A DNA stretch of 64,000 nucleotides from Malikia spinosa (GTDB lineage Bacteria > Pseudomonadota > Gammaproteobacteria > Burkholderiales > Burkholderiaceae_C), in NCBI RefSeq assembly GCF_002980625.1, contig NZ_PVLR01000015.1, positions 32,494 through 96,493 on the forward strand. Direction: 5' to 3'. Within the stretch, counting starts at the first letter, position 1. Each line of letters starts with the position of its first letter. The position numbers and the translations under genes were made by a program. Below, in pieces: positions 62,118 to 64,000 of this stretch. The notes under the pieces were generated by a model. The model saw only the letters and a list, made by a program, of their open reading frames with translations. It had not been told where the DNA came from and ran no database searches.

Positions 62118-63119
62118 TTGATTCTCCGCCACCATTTCTCTCCGCCCGACAACACCCGCATGGCCCATCTGTGCGGCCCGCTCGACAGCCATCTGCGCAC
62201 GATCGAGGCCGCGCTGCAAGTCAAGGTCGCGCACCGCTTCGAGCAGTTCCGCGTCGAAGGCCCGAAAGCCAAGGCCGAGCAGGCGATGGAAGTGATCCAG
62301 GCCCTGTACGAACTGGCGCGCCAGCCGGTTCCGGCCGAACAGGTCCAGCTCATGCTCGCCGGCGACAGCGCCCTGCCCGCGGACAGCGTCGAACATGTGG
62401 CGATGCAGACCCGCCGCGGCGAAGTGCGCGGGCGCACCGCCAACCAGCAGCGCTACCTCGACCAGATGGCCTGCCACGACATCACCTTCGGCATCGGCCC
62501 GGCCGGCACCGGCAAGACCTACCTCGCGGTGGCCTGTGCGGTCGACGCGCTCGAGCGCAGCGCGGTACAGCGCATCGTGCTGACCCGCCCGGCGGTCGAG
62601 GCCGGCGAGCGCCTGGGCTTCCTGCCGGGCGACCTGACGCAGAAGGTCGACCCCTATCTGCGCCCGCTCTACGACGCACTCTACGACCTGATGGGCTTTG
62701 ACAAGGTGCAGAAAGCCTTCGAGCGCCAGCAGATCGAGATCGCGCCGCTGGCCTTCATGCGCGGGCGCACGCTCAACCACGCCTTCGTGATCCTCGACGA
62801 GGCGCAGAACACCACGCCCGAGCAGATGAAGATGTTCCTGACCCGGATCGGCTTCGGCAGCAAGGCCGTCATCACCGGCGACGTGAGCCAGGTCGACCTG
62901 CCGCGCACCCAGCTCAGCGGCCTGATCGACGCCGAGCGCGTCTTGAAGCGCGTGCAGGGCATCACCTTCAACCGCCTGACCAGCGCCGACGTGGTGCGTC
63001 ATCCGCTGGTGGCACGCATCGTCGATGCCTACGACACGGGGGGTGGGCGCGAGGTCGAGGAAGCGATGCCGTTGACGCGCAGCACGGCGCGCAAGACCGT
63101 GCGGCGCAGCGGGGACTGA
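62118..63119 (+). CDS. phoH: PhoH-family ATPase
   Basis: A cytoplasmic P-loop ATPase (333 residues from the start used here). The family N-terminus ILRHHFSPPDNTRMAHLCGPLDSHLRTIE is present (split as ILRHHFSPPDN and AHLCGPLD). Walker A is GIGPAGTGKTYLAV, Walker B FVILDEAQNTTPEQ, and TRPAVEAGERLGFLPGD and ITGDVSQVDLP follow. I chose a TTG at 62118; a TTG at 62088 is in frame but overlaps the ruvA start, and the first ATG at 62160 would cut the family N-terminus. The partner ybeY is not next; instead a toxin-antitoxin pair follows. Confidence 0.9.
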   Translation: MILRHHFSPPDNTRMAHLCGPLDSHLRTIEAALQVKVAHRFEQFRVEGPKAKAEQAMEVIQALYELARQPVPAEQVQLMLAGDSALPADSVEHVAMQTRRGEVRGRTANQQRYLDQMACHDITFGIGPAGTGKTYLAVACAVDALERSAVQRIVLTRPAVEAGERLGFLPGDLTQKVDPYLRPLYDALYDLMGFDKVQKAFERQQIEIAPLAFMRGRTLNHAFVILDEAQNTTPEQMKMFLTRIGFGSKAVITGDVSQVDLPRTQLSGLIDAERVLKRVQGITFNRLTSADVVRHPLVARIVDAYDTGGGREVEEAMPLTRSTARKTVRRSGD

Positions 63120-63177
63120 GAACGTGAGAGCGATGGCAATTACACCCGAGGTTATCCGACGAGTGCACGCCTCACAT

Positions 63178-63202
63178 GACTATTGCACCAAGTGCTATAG
63201 TC
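63178..63202 (+). promoter_or_regulatory. Operator palindrome over the toxin-antitoxin promoter
   Basis: GACTATTGCAC (63178-63188) and GTGCTATAGTC (63192-63202) are inverted repeats matching at 10 of 11 positions with spacer CAA. The right arm contains TATAGT (63196-63201), a good -10 element. A transcript would start near 63208, only a few bases before the toxin ATG at 63210. This is the expected site for binding by the downstream XRE antitoxin. Confidence 0.65.
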
Positions 63203-63209
63203 GAGCCAG

Positions 63210-63599
63210 ATGAAGAAACGTGTTTTCAAATTGAAGACCTTCGCGCGCTGGGCCAAGAAACTGCTTTCTGATGAACAGCTCTGTGACGCTGCCAAGGAGA
63301 TCATGCTTGGGCAGTACGAGGCGGACCTGGGCAAAGGCCTGTGCAAAAAGCGCATCGCCATCGATGGACAAGGCAAGCGAGGAGCCACCCGGACCTTGGT
63401 GGCAAAAGAAAGCGCGCACGGGATATTTTTTATGGCGGGTCGCCAAAAAAGCGATCCAGGTGCAGACTTCTCTGACGCCAACGTCGAGCAAGCGCAGTTG
63501 CTGGGCCAGGCCTTGCAGGTCGCCAGTTCACAAAAGCTCGATACGCTGGTGGTAGAGGGAGTTTTGAAGGAAATCTGTCATGACTGCTCAGAATACTGA
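63210..63599 (+). CDS. RelE/HigB-type toxin
   Basis: A 129-residue basic protein resembling the RelE-superfamily HigB subgroup (DUF1044-like). The N-terminus KRVFKLKTFARWAKK and the later LGKGLCKKRIAIDGQGKRGATRTLVA are that subgroup's conserved pieces, and GIFFMAGRQKSD follows. Members are usually ribosome-dependent mRNA endonucleases, but the catalytic residues are not clear here. The C-terminus (about residues 90-129) is longer than usual and overlaps the antitoxin gene by 20 bases. No ribosome site fits before the ATG, in keeping with a near-leaderless transcript. Confidence 0.85.
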   Translation: MKKRVFKLKTFARWAKKLLSDEQLCDAAKEIMLGQYEADLGKGLCKKRIAIDGQGKRGATRTLVAKESAHGIFFMAGRQKSDPGADFSDANVEQAQLLGQALQVASSQKLDTLVVEGVLKEICHDCSEY

Positions 63600-63906
63600 T
63601 CGCGTTTCCGCCGAGATGCTGGAAATGGCTCTGTTGCTCAGCAAGCACGATGTGCTTTCTGCCCAAGACCTCGGTCAGATCAAGGCCCTGTGCTCGACAC
63701 CACCGGTCTATACACCGGAGCGTGTCGCTCAGATCAGAACGAAAAAGGCGAAGATGAGCCAGACGGTTTTTGCAGGCTTTCTCAACGTGAGGCCGTCCAC
63801 TGTCCAGAAGTGGGAGTCGCCGGCTTCTGGAAAACACCCGAGTGGTGCTGCGGCAAAGCTACTGCAGCTCATCGAGAAAAAAGGGATCGAGGCACTAGCG
63901 GTCTGA
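63580..63906 (+). CDS. XRE-family antitoxin, HigA-type
   Basis: A 108-residue antitoxin with a C-terminal helix-turn-helix. The HTH is in KAKMSQTVFAGFLNVRPSTVQKWESPASGKHPSGAAAKLLQLI, whose turn is SQTVFAGFLNVRPSTVQKWE. The N-terminal half (about 1-50) should neutralise the toxin. The toxin-before-antitoxin order and the 20-base overlap fit higBA systems. It should bind the palindrome at 63178-63202. Confidence 0.88.
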   Translation: MTAQNTDRVSAEMLEMALLLSKHDVLSAQDLGQIKALCSTPPVYTPERVAQIRTKKAKMSQTVFAGFLNVRPSTVQKWESPASGKHPSGAAAKLLQLIEKKGIEALAV

Positions 63907-63983
63907 ACTGGCTCTCACCGCCGCAGCACAGCCGCGCAAGGCGTTTTGCCCTGGCGGCGCAAGTACCTCGCAACTTTTTCTTA

Positions 63984-64000
63984 GAGCGTGTTCAAAGTCT
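63984..64000. other. Possible terminal repeat of an insertion sequence
   Basis: The window ends in GAGCGTGTTCAAAGTCT, preceded by CTTA. This resembles the outer end of IS5-superfamily elements, from memory only. No transposase is in view, and the element would lie beyond 64000. Confidence 0.2.

Overview
The window is high-GC, gene-dense chromosomal DNA from a betaproteobacterium, most likely in or near the Burkholderiales. The support is gene order and pathway choice: a pilMNOPQ-aroK-aroB-dgt block next to gltB, divergent mrcA followed by cyaY, lptM and lysA, System II cytochrome c maturation (resB-ccsB) beside a cytochrome c4 gene, an LpxL-type acyltransferase divergent from metK, an slt / NDUFA9-like / cca run, and folM-folB-ttcA. 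No gene-free stretch exceeds about 250 bases.

Layout. 1-12.7 kb (minus strand): start of gltB, a REP-associated tyrosine transposase with two copies of its short repeat, an MFS permease, dgt, aroB, aroK, a large Ig-like lipoprotein, then pilQ-P-O-N-M, mostly overlapping by a few bases. 12.9-17.1 kb: mrcA (PBP1A), cyaY, lptM, lysA. 17.1-20.4 kb: a 1,099-residue protein joining an AMP-forming adenylation domain to a cyanophycin-synthetase-like ATP-grasp module. 20.5-27.8 kb: minor pilin operon fimT-pilV-pilW-pilX-pilY1-pilE. 27.8-33.2 kb (minus): msrP, ccsB, resB, cytochrome c4. 33.2-36.2 kb: engB, an LpxL-like acyltransferase (minus) and metK. 36.3-42.6 kb (minus): type I secretion genes with two consecutive ABC exporter genes. 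42.9-43.15 kb: tRNA-Asn, -Gly and -Thr. 43.2-49 kb: glycosyltransferase, M20 amidohydrolase, coaX, a persulfide dioxygenase-rhodanese fusion divergent from a split YeeE/YedE pair. 49-63.1 kb: 5-formyl-THF cyclo-ligase, slt, NDUFA9-like protein, CsoR-family regulator, cca, thioredoxin 2, DUF2905, MidA-like methyltransferase, folM, two FolB-family genes, ttcA, a lipoprotein, a histidine phosphatase, ruvAB, phoH. 63.2-63.9 kb: a HigB/HigA-type toxin-antitoxin pair.

Two gene sets build one machine: pilMNOPQ is the type IV pilus alignment complex and secretin, and fimT-pilE encodes the minor pilins and PilY1 adhesin. ResB/CcsB would attach haem to cytochrome c4. The persulfide dioxygenase-rhodanese and YeeE/YedE genes form a sulfur detoxification and transport unit.

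The strongest candidate for something undescribed is the adenylation/ATP-grasp fusion at 17146-20445. Its C-terminus looks like a decayed Mur-ligase domain without a P-loop, and its Shine-Dalgarno sequence and GTG start sit in a 10-bp hairpin. Other points worth a look are a terminator with possible alternative pairing just before resB, a structured metK leader, a CsoR-family regulator with displaced sensor residues overlapping cca, and an almost perfect operator palindrome over the toxin promoter.
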